From positions 1,426,001-1,490,000 of the forward strand of contig NZ_CP035119.1 in assembly GCF_004087835.1 (NCBI RefSeq): a DNA stretch of 64,000 nucleotides, written 5' to 3'. The notes under the pieces were generated by a model that was not told where the DNA came from, did no database searches, and saw only the letters and a program-made list of their open reading frames with translations. Position numbers and translations under genes: made by a program. Positions 35,873-46,086 of the stretch are shown in pieces (positions within the stretch are counted from its first letter, which is position 1; each line of letters begins with the position of its first letter). The stretch comes from Halorussus pelagicus (GTDB lineage: Archaea > Halobacteriota > Halobacteria > Halobacteriales > Haladaptataceae).

Positions 35873-36499
35873 ATGAACGGAACTCCTGTCGTCGTCGCGC
35901 TGTCGGGAAGCATGCGCAACGGAAGCTACACCCGGACCGCGCTGAGCCACGCGCTCGACGCGGCGGCCGAGCGCGGTGCCGAGACCGAACTGCTGGACGT
36001 GCGCGAGTACGACCTCCCCGTTTTCGACCCCGACGACGACGAACCCGAGGCCGCGACCGAACTCAAGCGCAAGATTCGGGAGGCAGATACGGTTCTGTGG
36101 GGAAGTCCCGTCTATCACGGGTCGTACTCCGCGGCGTTCCGGAACGTCCACGACTACTGCGGGTTCGACGAGTACGAGAACACCACGGTCGGCCTGCTGG
36201 CGTCGGCCGGGGGCGGGTCGTTCGCTAGCACGCTCGACCACATGCGCGTGACTGCCCGCGGCGTCCACGCGTGGGTCCTGCCCCATCAGGTCGGTATCCG
36301 GAGCGCCCGAGACAAGATCGAGGACGGCGAAATCACCGACGCCGATATCGCCGAGCGCGTCCGGAAATTCGGCGAGCAGGCCGTCGAGTACGCCTTCATC
36401 CACCCGGACGTGACCGCGCCCGACGCCGGTGTGGACGAGATAGGTGACACAGACGAGGAGGCCGAGGGCACGCAGGCCGAGGCCGACGCCGACGACTGA
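35873..36499 (+). CDS. NADPH-dependent FMN reductase
   Basis: 208 residues from ATG 35873. Flavodoxin-like fold with the FMN phosphate loop LSGSMRNGSYTRTAL and the flavin contact GSPVYHGSYSAAFRN. The C-terminal about 30 residues are an acidic tail. Reduces flavin or quinone-type substrates using NAD(P)H. The SDR gene follows after 6 bp, so the two are likely an operon of oxidoreductases. Confidence 0.9.
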   Translation: MNGTPVVVALSGSMRNGSYTRTALSHALDAAAERGAETELLDVREYDLPVFDPDDDEPEAATELKRKIREADTVLWGSPVYHGSYSAAFRNVHDYCGFDEYENTTVGLLASAGGGSFASTLDHMRVTARGVHAWVLPHQVGIRSARDKIEDGEITDADIAERVRKFGEQAVEYAFIHPDVTAPDAGVDEIGDTDEEAEGTQAEADADD

Positions 36500-36505
36500 A
36501 TCGCC

Positions 36506-37402
36506 GTGTCCCGAATCGTTCTCCTGACCGGAGCCACGAGCGGCATCGGCCGGGTTGCCGCCCGAAAGCTCGCCGAGCAGGGCCTGACGGTCCTCTTCAC
36601 CGGCCGAGACCGCGAGGCCGGACGCGAAGTCCGCTCCGAGGTTCGGCGCGCCCATCCCGAGAGCGACGGCGAGTTCTACCGGGTCGATTTCGCGGATTTC
36701 GACGCGGTCCGGGAACTGGCCCGCGAGGTCCGGGCCGACTACGACCGCCTCGACGCGCTGGTGAACAACGCCGGAACCTCTCGGAGCGAGCGCCGGACGA
36801 CCGAGGACGGCGTCGAGTTTACCTTCGCGGTCAACCACCTCGCGCCGTTCCTGCTCACGAACCTGCTTGCGCCGCGCCTCCGCGACAGCGCACCCGCGCG
36901 AGTCGTCACCATGACCAGCGCGCTCCACGAGAACGGGTCGTTGGCCGACCTCGAATCGGTCGTCCGCGGCGAGAACTTCGATGGACTCGACGCCTACGCC
37001 GACTCGAAACTGGCGAACATCCTGTTCACCCGCGAGTTGGCCGCCCGACTCGACGGCACGGGGGTCACAGCTAACTGTGTACATCCGGGGTGGATTCCTC
37101 ACACTGACCTCGTGCGGAACGCGACCGGGTTCTCGAAACTGTTCACGAGCGCGGCCGCCCTCGTCGCTAGCGTCGCACCCATCGGTCCCTTCGAGAGTGT
37201 CGAGGGGGCCGCCGACGCGCTGGTTTACCTCGCCACGAGCGACGCGGCGGCCAACGTATCGGGCGCGTACTTCGACCGGAGAGAGCGGTCGTCGGCCGCG
37301 TCTGTGGCCGACGACCCGGAACTCAGGCGACGACTCTGGGAGCGGAGCGCGAAACTGGTCGGTCTTCCGGCGTCGGTACCCGAGGGCGACCCGATGGCGT
37401 GA
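36506..37402 (+). CDS. SDR-family oxidoreductase (retinol dehydrogenase-like)
   Basis: 298 residues with GTG start. Rossmann motif TGATSGIG, NNAG, catalytic Tyr and Lys in YADSKLAN, and the VHPGWIPHTDL segment typical of the long retinol-dehydrogenase group. Arg after the glycine motif (TGRDREAG) favours NADP. Substrate unknown. Starts six bases after the FMN reductase gene. Confidence 0.9.
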   Translation: MSRIVLLTGATSGIGRVAARKLAEQGLTVLFTGRDREAGREVRSEVRRAHPESDGEFYRVDFADFDAVRELAREVRADYDRLDALVNNAGTSRSERRTTEDGVEFTFAVNHLAPFLLTNLLAPRLRDSAPARVVTMTSALHENGSLADLESVVRGENFDGLDAYADSKLANILFTRELAARLDGTGVTANCVHPGWIPHTDLVRNATGFSKLFTSAAALVASVAPIGPFESVEGAADALVYLATSDAAANVSGAYFDRRERSSAASVADDPELRRRLWERSAKLVGLPASVPEGDPMA

Positions 37403-37666
37403 CTACAGGTCCTCTCCGTCTCTTTCGACCAACCGCTCTTTCTGCCGACGGGACAACTGCTTGATTTCGTACTCGCGGGACATCGCCCCCGATTTCGACT
37501 CGAAGCGCTCGCTGTGGACTAACTCGACCGGGGTTCGCCCGCGGGTGTACTTCGCGCCCTCGCCGCGGTCGTGTTCGCGGACGCGACGCTCCACGTCGGT
37601 GGTGTATCCCGTGTAAAAACTGCCGTCAGCGCATTCGATGACGTAGACCCAGTGGTGGACCGGCAC
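37403..37666 (-). CDS. GIY-YIG domain protein
   Basis: 87 residues. The GIY-YIG core appears as VYVIECADGSFYTGYT, with Arg in DVERRVREH and the metal Glu further on (SREYEIKQLSRRQK). This single-domain type (UPF0213) is widespread, with unclear nuclease targets. It converges with the SDR gene without a gap. Confidence 0.88.
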   Translation of the reverse strand: MPVHHWVYVIECADGSFYTGYTTDVERRVREHDRGEGAKYTRGRTPVELVHSERFESKSGAMSREYEIKQLSRRQKERLVERDGEDL

Positions 37667-37723
37667 GCCTTACAGGCTTCGCGTGGTGGTTCTTATCCGT
37701 TTGGTTCCCGCCCGTTCGGCGGG

Positions 37724-37879
37724 CTATGCTTTTGCCTCTCTGGCGCGTTGGCGCGCAACTTCTGCGATTCCGGCGTTCGCCGAACACGAGACGCACGCTC
37801 GGACTTCACCGTCCTCGTCGGCGAACACTCGGACGAACTGTTCGGAGATGTGCGCGCCACAGTGGTCACACTTTGGCAT
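37724..37879 (-). CDS. Small zinc-finger protein (DUF7563-like)
   Basis: 51 residues from ATG 37879. MPKCDHCGAHISEQFVRVF starts the protein, and CVSCSANAGIAEVARQRARE ends it: two C-x-x-C knuckles with a helical tail, a pattern that recurs in haloarchaeal genomes (a family I recall as DUF7563). It is short and easily missed. Function unknown. Confidence 0.78.
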   Translation of the reverse strand: MPKCDHCGAHISEQFVRVFADEDGEVRACVSCSANAGIAEVARQRAREAKA

Positions 37880-38075
37880 TGGGTTTCATCTGGCAGGGTC
37901 ACTACCAGCACTTACTCCTTCGCACCCCACTATCAAAAATCCTTCCCAAGCGCGAATCTCTTTTTAGGAAATACAAAGAACGTTTCCGGTGTTCGGGTTT
38001 CAATTTCGAGCGCGTAACTGAAATACTCAGATTGTACTAACGTGTTGCCTCGAAGTACGGTTCGGCGGACCGAGA

Positions 38076-38867
38076 TTATCGGGCGTCGGTTTCGTCGCCG
38101 CCGACCGCGCCACCGCTGTCAACCGCTCTGGCTATGAGTCCGGCCTGCGCGCCCGCGACGAATCCGGCGTCGATGTTGACGACCGACAGGACCGAACAGG
38201 ACTGGAGCATCCCGGAGAGCGCGGCCTCGCCCTCGCCGCCGTAGCCGTATCCGGTTGAGACCGGCAGGCCGATGACGGGCGTATCGACCAGTCCCGCGAC
38301 CACGGTCGGGAGCGCGCCCTCGCGGCCCGCGGCGACGACCAGCACGTCGGCGTCTCGGAGTCGGTCGAGCTGGTCCACGATGCGGGTCAGCGCCGCAACG
38401 CCGACATCCTCGATTCGCTCGACGGTCGCGCCCATCTCCTCGGCGAGGACCGCGGCCTCGCCCGCAGGAATCGCGTCGCTCGTGCCCGCGGTGACGACGC
38501 CGACGGTCGCCGCCAGTTCCGGCGGGTCGAAGTCGGCGGCGTGGGCGACTACCACGTCGGACCGCTCGTGGACCGTCACCTCGGCCGCAGGATGCTCGTC
38601 GGCGAGTCGCTGTCGAATCGCACGTCGCTGGTCGCGGTTGGTCCGGGTCACGATGGCCCGTCCGGTGGTCTCGACCGCCGTCGCGGCGAGCGACGCGGTC
38701 TCTTCGGGCGTCTTGCCGTCGCCCAGAATCGCCTCGGGGACGCCTCGTCGGGTCTCTCGGGCGGCGTCGAACCGACCCGCCTCACCGGTCGCGTAGCCTG
38801 CGAGTTGCGCCTCGGCGTCGGCCGGACTCACTTCGCCCGCTGCAACTGCGTCGAGTAGTTCGCGCAT
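38076..38867 (-). CDS. larB: LarB, pyridinium-3,5-biscarboxylic acid mononucleotide synthase
   Basis: 263 residues. LarB carboxylates nicotinic acid adenine dinucleotide in the first step of nickel-pincer cofactor synthesis. The AIR-carboxylase-like C-terminal domain shows VVTAGTSDAIPAGEAAVLAEEM, VVAAGREGALPTVVAGLV and GLPVSTGYGYGGEGEAAL. The N-terminal helical part (RELLDAVAAGEVSPADAE) is typical. No larC or larA lies beside it. larE occurs 11 kb away at 49036. Confidence 0.92.
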   Translation of the reverse strand: MRELLDAVAAGEVSPADAEAQLAGYATGEAGRFDAARETRRGVPEAILGDGKTPEETASLAATAVETTGRAIVTRTNRDQRRAIRQRLADEHPAAEVTVHERSDVVVAHAADFDPPELAATVGVVTAGTSDAIPAGEAAVLAEEMGATVERIEDVGVAALTRIVDQLDRLRDADVLVVAAGREGALPTVVAGLVDTPVIGLPVSTGYGYGGEGEAALSGMLQSCSVLSVVNIDAGFVAGAQAGLIARAVDSGGAVGGDETDAR

Positions 38868-39048
38868 GTCCGACTCTGGGCACTCTACGTACTCCTATCC
38901 TCCGACCCCGGCGAGCGGGAGCCACACAACTCACTAGTATTTATTCTTTTTGGCTTTCTTGATAGATGACCGGGAATTGAACGACAGAGCGCCGCTCGCC
39001 CGCAGATTTGAGAAGCTTTATTAGGGGCGGCAGGAAAGAAAAACGCGT

Positions 39049-39216
39049 ATGGCAGACCTCATCGTCAAAGCAGCTGTCAAGGACGCACTGGACGACAAGA
39101 ACGTGGCGTCGGACTTCTACGACGCCCTCGACGACCGCGTCGAAGAGCTTCTCGACGAGGCCGCCCGCCGCGCCGAAGCCAACGACCGAAAGACCGTCCA
39201 GCCGCGCGACCTTTAA
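39049..39216 (+). CDS. DUF1931 histone-fold-like small protein
   Basis: 55 residues: MADLIVKAAVKDALDDKNVA then SDFYDALDDRVEELLDEA, ending RKTVQPRDL. This helix-strand-helix pattern with the final RKTVQPRD matches the single-domain DUF1931 histone-fold family of haloarchaea. It may bind DNA or act as a chromatin-like protein. It ends in TTTAAATAG, AT-rich after the stop. Confidence 0.85.
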   Translation: MADLIVKAAVKDALDDKNVASDFYDALDDRVEELLDEAARRAEANDRKTVQPRDL

Positions 39217-39310
39217 ATAGGGATTCCGTTACGTTTCTTTTATCGCGCCCGATACTCCGTAGCCCTCGGCTCGTCTCTCGTCCGGATGGAACGACGCCGA
39301 AAAACGCCGC

Positions 39311-39997
39311 TCAGAACGTTTCTACGTCCACGCCGTCCTCGCGGCCGACGTGAACCTCGTCGGCCATCCCAACAAACAGGCCGTGTTCGACCGCGCCGGG
39401 GAGTTGCGAGAGGTCTGCCGCGAGTTTGGCCGGAGCCTCGATTTTCCCGAACTCACAGTCCACCACGAGATTTCCGTTGTCGGTCACGACCGGGCCGTCC
39501 TTGCGCTCGGCGCTCCGAAGCGTCGGCGACCCGCCGAGTGCCCGTACTTTCTCGGCCACCGTCGTTCTGGCGTCCGGAAGGACCTCGACGGGGACCGGGT
39601 GATCGAGTCGCTTGGCGGCCTTGCTCGGGTCGGCGACCACCAGCAGGCGGTCGGCGGCCGCGTCCACGATTTTCTCGCGGGCGTGGGCCGCGCCGCCGCC
39701 CTTCACGAGATGCGGCCCGGAGAACTGATCGGCACCGTCGATGGCGAGGTCCACGGTATCGGCCTCGTCGAGCGTCGTGAGCGGCACTCCGGTCTCCTTC
39801 GCCAACTCCCGCGACTGGAACGAGGTCGGGATTCCGCGCACGTCGAGACCGCTATCGACCTTCCGGCCGATAGCCCGAATCGCGTGGGCCGCGGTCGAAC
39901 CCGTACCGAGACCGACGACCGCACCGTCTTCGACCGCCTCGGCCGCGCTCTCGCCCGCCGCGCGCTTCTGTGCGTCGCTTCCGCCGGTCGATTTCAT
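39311..39997 (-). CDS. rpiA: Ribose-5-phosphate isomerase A
   Basis: 228 residues from ATG 39997 ([11 protein letters not shown]). Interconverts ribose 5-phosphate and ribulose 5-phosphate. Substrate loop [17 protein letters not shown], catalytic Asp and Glu region in DLAIDGADQ, Lys in [13 protein letters not shown]. Complete. It is divergent from the ABC transporter genes, and a 26-bp tandem repeat lies in the intervening DNA. Confidence 0.93.
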   Translation of the reverse strand: MKSTGGSDAQKRAAGESAAEAVEDGAVVGLGTGSTAAHAIRAIGRKVDSGLDVRGIPTSFQSRELAKETGVPLTTLDEADTVDLAIDGADQFSGPHLVKGGGAAHAREKIVDAAADRLLVVADPSKAAKRLDHPVPVEVLPDARTTVAEKVRALGGSPTLRSAERKDGPVVTDNGNLVVDCEFGKIEAPAKLAADLSQLPGAVEHGLFVGMADEVHVGREDGVDVETF

Positions 39998-40085
39998 GCT
40001 TGCACGTCGGTCGCCGCGGGTGAAAAGTCTGGTCGAAGTCGGACGAGAGCGTCGCCAAGGAGCGACGCTCTCGCCGTCGAAGAGC

Positions 40086-40190
40086 GGAATGGTTCGGTCG
40101 CCGTGGACAACGGAATGGTTCGGTCGCCGTGGACAACGGAATGGTTCGGTCGCCGTGGACAACGGAATGGTTCGGTCGCCGCCGGACAAC
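40086..40190. repeat. Tandem repeat, four copies of a 26-bp unit
   Basis: Units start at 40086, 40112, 40138 and 40164, each reading GGAATGGTTCGGTCGCCGTG then GACAAC. The first three are identical; the fourth has CGCCGCCG in place of CGCCGTG (27 bp). A partial GGAAC follows. The array lies between the divergent rpiA and ABC transporter genes, 58 bp before the latter's start. Multiple regulator sites or slippage-prone DNA are both possible. Confidence 0.9.
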
Positions 40191-40247
40191 GGAACCTTTC
40201 GCGCCCCAACGGGCGCTACTGTTTTGACAACGTCGCGCGTACTAGGC

Positions 40248-41095
<848 letters not shown>

Positions 41096-41096
<1 letters not shown>

Positions 41097-42340
41097 TGGA
41101 GTTGATACAGAGTCTCCGCCTGAGTTGGCGGGCCATCAGGAGTCACAAACTCCGCTCGACGCTGACGATGCTGGGTGTCATCATTGGCGTCGCCGCGGTC
41201 ATCACCTTCGTCACGCTCGGCACCAGTCTGCGCGCCGACGTTCTCGGACAGGTCGGGGCCGACCAAACCCCGAACGTCTACGTCTGGGCCGGACCCGAAG
41301 GCCAAGAGGGCGGGCCGGGCGCTGGCGCGCAACCCGTCTTCACGAGCGGCGACGTGGACGCGCTCGGAAACGTCTCGGGGGTCGAATCGGTGATTCCGAG
41401 GGGCGTGGTACCCACCGCGGCGCTCTCGGCGGGCGGCGAGACGGTCGCCCAGCGACAGGTAATCGCCACGTCGCCGAGCTATTTCGACGGCGGCGGGGTC
41501 GCGCAAGGACGGAGCTTCCGCGAGGGGTCGCGCGAGGTCGTCCTGAACGAGCAGGCCGCCGACCTCTTCGACCCCTCGGTCGGCGTCGGTCAGAACGTCA
41601 CGCTGCGACTCGCTTCGGGCGACTCCATCGAGGCGGAGGTCGTCGGCCTACTCAACGGTTCGTCGGGCGGCGGAGCCTTCGAGGGGTTGGGCGGCTCTCA
41701 ACCGCTCGTGTTCGTGCCGACCGACCCGTTCTATCGGACGACCATCGAGAGTCCCACGACCGGCGAGAGCCAGCGGGTCTACCCCACGCTCACGGTCGTC
41801 GCCGAGGACTTCGCGGCGGTCCCCGAGGCGAAGGCAGGCGTGCAGGCGTACTTGGACGACGACTCGGCCGCGGCCCAACTCGTCCCCGGCAACTACGCCT
41901 TCTCCGTCGAGACCGACCAAGACCTCGTGGACCAACTCGAAGAGTTGCTCACGACGCTCACGAACTTCGTGACGGGCATCGCGGTCATCTCGCTCGTCGT
42001 CGGCTCAATCGGCATCGCCAACATCATGCTCGTGTCGGTCACCGAGCGCACCAAGGAAATCGGCATCATGAAATCGGTTGGCGCGCAGAACCGCGATATC
42101 CTCCAACTGTTCCTGCTGGAGGCGGTCCTGCTCGGTCTCTCCGGCGCGCTTCTCGGCATCCCGACCGGCGTCGTCGGGGCCTACGCCGCCGCGGAATACA
42201 TCGGCCTGCGCCTCGTCCTGCCCTACGAGTGGTTCGCCATCGCGGTCGCGGTCGGAGTGGGGGTCGGCGTCGTCGCGGGTCTCTACCCGGCGTGGAGCGC
42301 CGCGAAGACCGACCCCATCGACGCGCTCCGCTACGAGTGA
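41096..42340 (+). CDS. ABC exporter permease (MacB/FtsX type)
   Basis: 414 residues. One N-terminal membrane helix (RSTLTMLGVIIGVAAVITFV), a large extracellular MacB_PCD domain (about 45-275), then three C-terminal helices (VTGIAVISLVVGSIGIANIML; LFLLEAVLLGLSGALLGI; WFAIAVAVGVGVGVVAGLY) with the conserved VTERTKEIGIMKSVGA loop and the PAWSAAKTDPIDALRYE ending. Works with the ATPase gene overlapping upstream. Transported substrate unknown. Confidence 0.92.
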
Positions 42341-42445
42341 CCGGTGGCTCCCTTCGACTGGAGGACGCTCCCGGCCGAGAAAACGGACGTTTCACGCTCC
42401 GTTACGACCGTTCTAACGATTTCCCTAACGACAAATCTATTACTG

Positions 42446-42458
42446 TAACAAGTTGTTA
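42446..42458. promoter_or_regulatory. Small palindrome upstream of the secreted protein gene
   Basis: TAACAAGTTGTTA is a perfect 13-bp palindrome (central G) in an AT-rich part of the spacer between the ABC permease and the secreted protein. It may be an operator. Evidence is symmetry only. Confidence 0.3.
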
Positions 42459-42618
42459 TCGACGGAACACACCCGACCGACTTTCCGGCGAGTCGGCGGC
42501 GTTGGCGGCCGAGTGTTCCGAAGTATCGAGGCGGAAAACCCGGCTTATCTCCGTGAACGGTTCGAACGGTATCTCCGATTTATTCCAATGTCCGGAGTAG
42601 CACTGCGGCGTGAGAAGC

Positions 42619-43884
42619 ATGAAACGGCGTCAGTTCGGCGCGATGCTCGCAACCGCAACGTTCTCGCTCGGCGGCGTATCGAGCGCGGCGGCGGACGCAT
42701 CCGCACAGGAGACCGACCCGTTGGAGATCGAAGACGTGTCGATGGAACTCGGAGAGGCGACTGTGTCGGTTGGCCGCGCGACGTTCCGATACCGAGACGG
42801 CGCGATGCGGTTGCAGTTGGACGACTGGTCCGTCGAGAGCGACAACGCGTCGCTTTCGGTGGGTCGCAAGCGCGTCAACGTGAGCGATGTCACCCCCGAG
42901 ACCTACGCCGCGGTTCGAGCGGCGATGGTCGAGACCTACGAGGGACAGTCGCTGTCGCCGTTGCTCTCCGCACTCGTGGAGTCCGACCTCGACCCGGACA
43001 GCCACCTGCAGGTGTCTCTGAGTTCGGTCGAGAGCGACGGCCGACTTCTCGCCGACGAGGTCGTTGCCACCGGCACGGTCGGCAGCGTCGTCCCCGACGG
43101 CACCCGCGATTTCCTCTCCGGGGGCGCGTCGCTGTCGGCGCTCGCGTCACTCGGTGCCGCGGAGTGGAGCGAACTCCGCATCGAGCGCGGCGACGCCACG
43201 CTCGTCGCCGACGGCGTGACGATGGAACTCGACGGCACGACGTTCGCCATCGCCTCGCCCGGCGGGACCGCCGAGGTCTCGGGGCGGTCGTTCGAGTTCA
43301 GCGAGATGACGCTGGACATCCTGCCGCCCGAGACCCTCCCCGCCCCGCACGTCGAGTTCGCCTCACAGGTTCGCCAGCTTGGTTCTGAGGGGTCTCTGAC
43401 GCTCTCGGCAGTCAAGTCGGCCGCCGCCGACTCCGGTGTCACGGTCGCCAACACGCTCGACGCGCTCGGGAGCGCCCGCTTCGAACTCTCCTTGGCCGAG
43501 GTCACGGCGGACGGCGAGGCGGTCGTCTCCGACTTCCGGACCAGCGGGACGCTCGCCGACCTGTCCCAGATGTTGCGCGACCAGACCAGCATGGACGACG
43601 ACGAGGAAGACGACGCGGAAGGTGGAGAACTGCCCTACGAGGTCATCGTCTCCACCACCGGCACCGCTGGGCGGATGAACTACGTTATCGAGGTGACCGG
43701 CGACCTCGAAAAACTCGAACCGGACGAGGACAGCGGTGCGGCGGTGGACCTCGTAGAGGAAGTAGACGGCCGAGTTCGGGTCAACGGCACCGTCGGGTCC
43801 GGCGACGACCGATTCGCCTTCTCCGGAGAACTCATGGAAACCGACGTGCCGGACGGGGTTCAGGTCGAAGTCATCGAGCGATAG
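42619..43884 (+). CDS. Secreted protein with Tat-like signal, unknown
   Basis: 421 residues. MKRRQFGAMLATATFSLGGV resembles a twin-arginine signal (RRQF then a hydrophobic stretch) ending near SAAADASAQE. The mature protein is made of repetitive beta-type segments (MELGEATVSVGRATFRYRDG, LRIERGDATLVADGVTM) and an acidic patch (DDDEEDDAEG). No membrane anchor follows. It lies 278 bp after an ABC exporter permease on the same strand, so it may be linked to that system or separate. Confidence 0.7.
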   Translation: MKRRQFGAMLATATFSLGGVSSAAADASAQETDPLEIEDVSMELGEATVSVGRATFRYRDGAMRLQLDDWSVESDNASLSVGRKRVNVSDVTPETYAAVRAAMVETYEGQSLSPLLSALVESDLDPDSHLQVSLSSVESDGRLLADEVVATGTVGSVVPDGTRDFLSGGASLSALASLGAAEWSELRIERGDATLVADGVTMELDGTTFAIASPGGTAEVSGRSFEFSEMTLDILPPETLPAPHVEFASQVRQLGSEGSLTLSAVKSAAADSGVTVANTLDALGSARFELSLAEVTADGEAVVSDFRTSGTLADLSQMLRDQTSMDDDEEDDAEGGELPYEVIVSTTGTAGRMNYVIEVTGDLEKLEPDEDSGAAVDLVEEVDGRVRVNGTVGSGDDRFAFSGELMETDVPDGVQVEVIER

Positions 43885-43924
43885 GTCGGTCGCGGGCCAT
43901 TCGCGTCTTTTCTTCGTGATTGCG

Positions 43925-44572
43925 CTACGGATTTCCGTTTAACCAGTCGATACAATCCTGTGTGAACCCGACGAAGTAATTTTGGTGAAAGTCGGCGACG
44001 TATTGGAGGGGTTTCGCCATCTCCTTCGCGTTTCTGTACTGAACGAAGCTTTTCGGGTAGTTGACTGTCCCGCCCTCGAACTTCTGTCTATTGAAAGTCA
44101 CTTCCCAGAACTCGAACCCATTCGTTGTCTCGACTGGTCGGAAGTCGAGCGACCGGTAGTCCCCGTGTTGCATGCTGTGACGAAGGCCGCGAAGAAACGC
44201 GAGTTTCTCGACGTAATCTGTTGCCGGGGATTCTCCTTTTCGAGGTGAGAAGTCACGCTTCTCGATTGCCGCTCCCGATGTCTTGTTGTTTACTAGCTCT
44301 CGAATCTGCTCGTTGAACGAATACAGGGAGGCGAGGTAGTTGTGTACGTGTTGAAAGAGCGTTCGTGCGATAGATTGTGGTTGTTGAGAATCGTGAATTA
44401 CTATCCACGCATCGTTCTCTATCTCGCCGTCTACGAACGCTTTGAGGTCCGCAAAGTTCTCCAAAACGATGGTGCGGGACATCTCGAACCGGGCAGACTC
44501 GTCTTTCGTTACTGGCGTCTTCTCGGTCGGCCCGCCGGTTTCCTCCCCAAGTAGCGATTCCACTGCGTTCAC
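43925..44572 (-). CDS. HEPN-like protein, orphan
   Basis: 215 residues with GTG 44572 (a TTG at 44599 would add nine). All-helical prediction, with the signature FLRGLRHSMQHGDY, an R-x4-H motif as in HEPN RNases (R followed by a polar residue). Helix-rich N-terminus (TLFQHVHNYLASLYSFNEQI) also fits. No nucleotidyltransferase partner. A 39-residue acidic ORF lies 57 bp upstream on the same strand. Composition is less GC-rich than neighbours. RNase activity is only a suggestion. Confidence 0.55.
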   Translation of the reverse strand: MNAVESLLGEETGGPTEKTPVTKDESARFEMSRTIVLENFADLKAFVDGEIENDAWIVIHDSQQPQSIARTLFQHVHNYLASLYSFNEQIRELVNNKTSGAAIEKRDFSPRKGESPATDYVEKLAFLRGLRHSMQHGDYRSLDFRPVETTNGFEFWEVTFNRQKFEGGTVNYPKSFVQYRNAKEMAKPLQYVADFHQNYFVGFTQDCIDWLNGNP

Positions 44573-44629
44573 GACGAAGACGACTACCGAGAGCCTCAAC
44601 GTAAACTTTCTGGAATGTAGTCTAGATAG

Positions 44630-44749
44630 TCACTCCGTTTCCGGTGTGATCTCGGCGAAGTACGCGGCCGCCTCGTCCCCGGACTCGACAACTTCAACGT
44701 CTACGCCTGCCGCCTCGGCGAGTTCTTCCGCGGATCTCACTTCAGGCAT
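44630..44749 (-). CDS. Short acidic ORF upstream of the HEPN-like gene
   Basis: 39 residues from ATG 44749 (MPEVRSAEELAEAAGVDVE, then VVESGDEAAAYFAEITPETE). Strongly acidic with one helix-prone stretch. It has proper start and stop and lies in the same direction as the HEPN-like gene. It could be an antitoxin-sized partner or chance. No family recognised. Confidence 0.4.
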   Translation of the reverse strand: MPEVRSAEELAEAAGVDVEVVESGDEAAAYFAEITPETE

Positions 44750-44807
44750 GGTCTCTGTGAAAACGTATCGGCTGAATCACCTAAAAGTTCGGGTCCGCAA
44801 CCGGTCT

Positions 44808-45941
44808 CTAACTCCCTTCCAGTCGATTCAACACGGCTTCGGGTTCGTAACGCAGGGAGAGTTGCCGCGAGCGTCCGCGGCCCTCGACGTTGGTGTAGGT
44901 CGCGTCGATGATGTCGAGTTGGTCGAGTTTGTTGATTATCTCCGAGTAGCGCGTGTAGCCGAGACCGGTCTGGTCGTGGAAGGCGTCGTACACGTCGCCA
45001 GCGCGCTCGCCGTCGTGTTCCGCGACGACTTCGAGTAGTTCCGTCTCGCTTTCGGAAAGCGCCTGTAGACTGTGGCTCAGGTGGACGTACTTCGACTTCT
45101 CGTAGGCTTCTTCCACGTCTTCGAGGTTGACGGTCCGACTCGCGCGCATCTCGGCGTTCAGGCCCGCGCGCCGGAGCAGGTCGATGCCGACTCGGAGGTC
45201 GCCGCTCTCGGCGGTGAGTTCGGCCACTTCGTCCAGCACCTCGGTGGAGACGACGCCCTCGTGGAACCCTCGCTCGACGCGCTCCCGAAGGATATCCACG
45301 ATTTCCTCGTTGTCGTAGACCGGGAAGTACACTTCCTCGGGCCGGAAGACGCTCTGGACGCGCCCGTCCAAGTCCTCGATAACGTCTAAGTTCAGGTCCG
45401 AGGAGACCACGACGACGCCGATTTTCGCGCCGCTGTGGGCCTCGTGAGCGCGCAACAGCGAGTAGAGGGTGTCGGAGGCCTCGTCCTCGTAGAAGAGGTA
45501 GTTCACGTCGTCCAGCGCGACCACCAGCACCTCGTCTTCTTCGACCAGTTTCTCGGTAATCTGGCGGAAGAGCTTCTTGAACGAGATGCCCGACGACGGC
45601 GGCTCGTACTCGAAGATGCCCTCAAAGACGCGCGAGAACACCGAGTAGCGCGTCGAATCGACCTGACAGTTCACGCGGACGGTCCGCACGTCGGTCTGGA
45701 CCCCGAGTTCGCCGAACACTTTCTGGACCGCGGTGGTCTTGCCGGTGCCGGGCGGGCCGCGGGCGATAACGTTGAGGGGTCGGGACCCACGCGCGGCGGG
45801 GCGGAGCGCGTATTTCAGGTTCCGCATCTCGCTTTTGCGGTGGGCGAACGTCTCGGGAACGTAGTCGATCTCGAAGACGTGTTCGTCCCGGAACACGGAC
45901 TCGCCCCACGAGAGCATCCCCTCCTCGGGGTCGTCAGCCAT
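44808..45941 (-). CDS. cdc6: Orc1/Cdc6-type replication initiator
   Basis: 377 residues from MADDPEEGM (three codons after an alternative start at 45950). AAA+ ATPase: Walker A GPPGTGKTT, Walker B VVALDDVNYLF, sensor motifs, then a C-terminal winged helix (about 300-377, GLGYTRYSEIINKLDQL). It binds origin recognition boxes and loads MCM. Haloarchaea have many paralogues. An ORB-like element lies 145-167 bp upstream of the start (46087-46108). Whether this copy serves an active origin is not decided. Confidence 0.92.
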   Translation of the reverse strand: MADDPEEGMLSWGESVFRDEHVFEIDYVPETFAHRKSEMRNLKYALRPAARGSRPLNVIARGPPGTGKTTAVQKVFGELGVQTDVRTVRVNCQVDSTRYSVFSRVFEGIFEYEPPSSGISFKKLFRQITEKLVEEDEVLVVALDDVNYLFYEDEASDTLYSLLRAHEAHSGAKIGVVVVSSDLNLDVIEDLDGRVQSVFRPEEVYFPVYDNEEIVDILRERVERGFHEGVVSTEVLDEVAELTAESGDLRVGIDLLRRAGLNAEMRASRTVNLEDVEEAYEKSKYVHLSHSLQALSESETELLEVVAEHDGERAGDVYDAFHDQTGLGYTRYSEIINKLDQLDIIDATYTNVEGRGRSRQLSLRYEPEAVLNRLEGS

Positions 45942-46086
45942 CACTTTCACCTCGCTTTCCCAGCTACTTAACCTTTCGGCAGACGAGAATAATACGTCTG
46001 AGAGCGGTTCAGGGCGTCGATTTACCCGTTTCCGGAGAGACGGCGTTCGTCGCGCGTTACCGTCGGCTTTCTCGCTTTCTCTTTGG

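Noticed and set aside
35456-37102. A 548-codon frame antisense to the FMN reductase and SDR genes
   Set aside because: Opposite two recognisable oxidoreductases and without any motif of its own.
39008-39220. A 70-codon frame covering the DUF1931 gene
   Set aside because: It is a different frame with Thr/Arg-rich translation; the 55-residue frame from 39049 matches a known family.
40086-40190. CRISPR array
   Set aside because: Units are directly adjacent 26-bp tandem copies with no spacers and no cas genes nearby.
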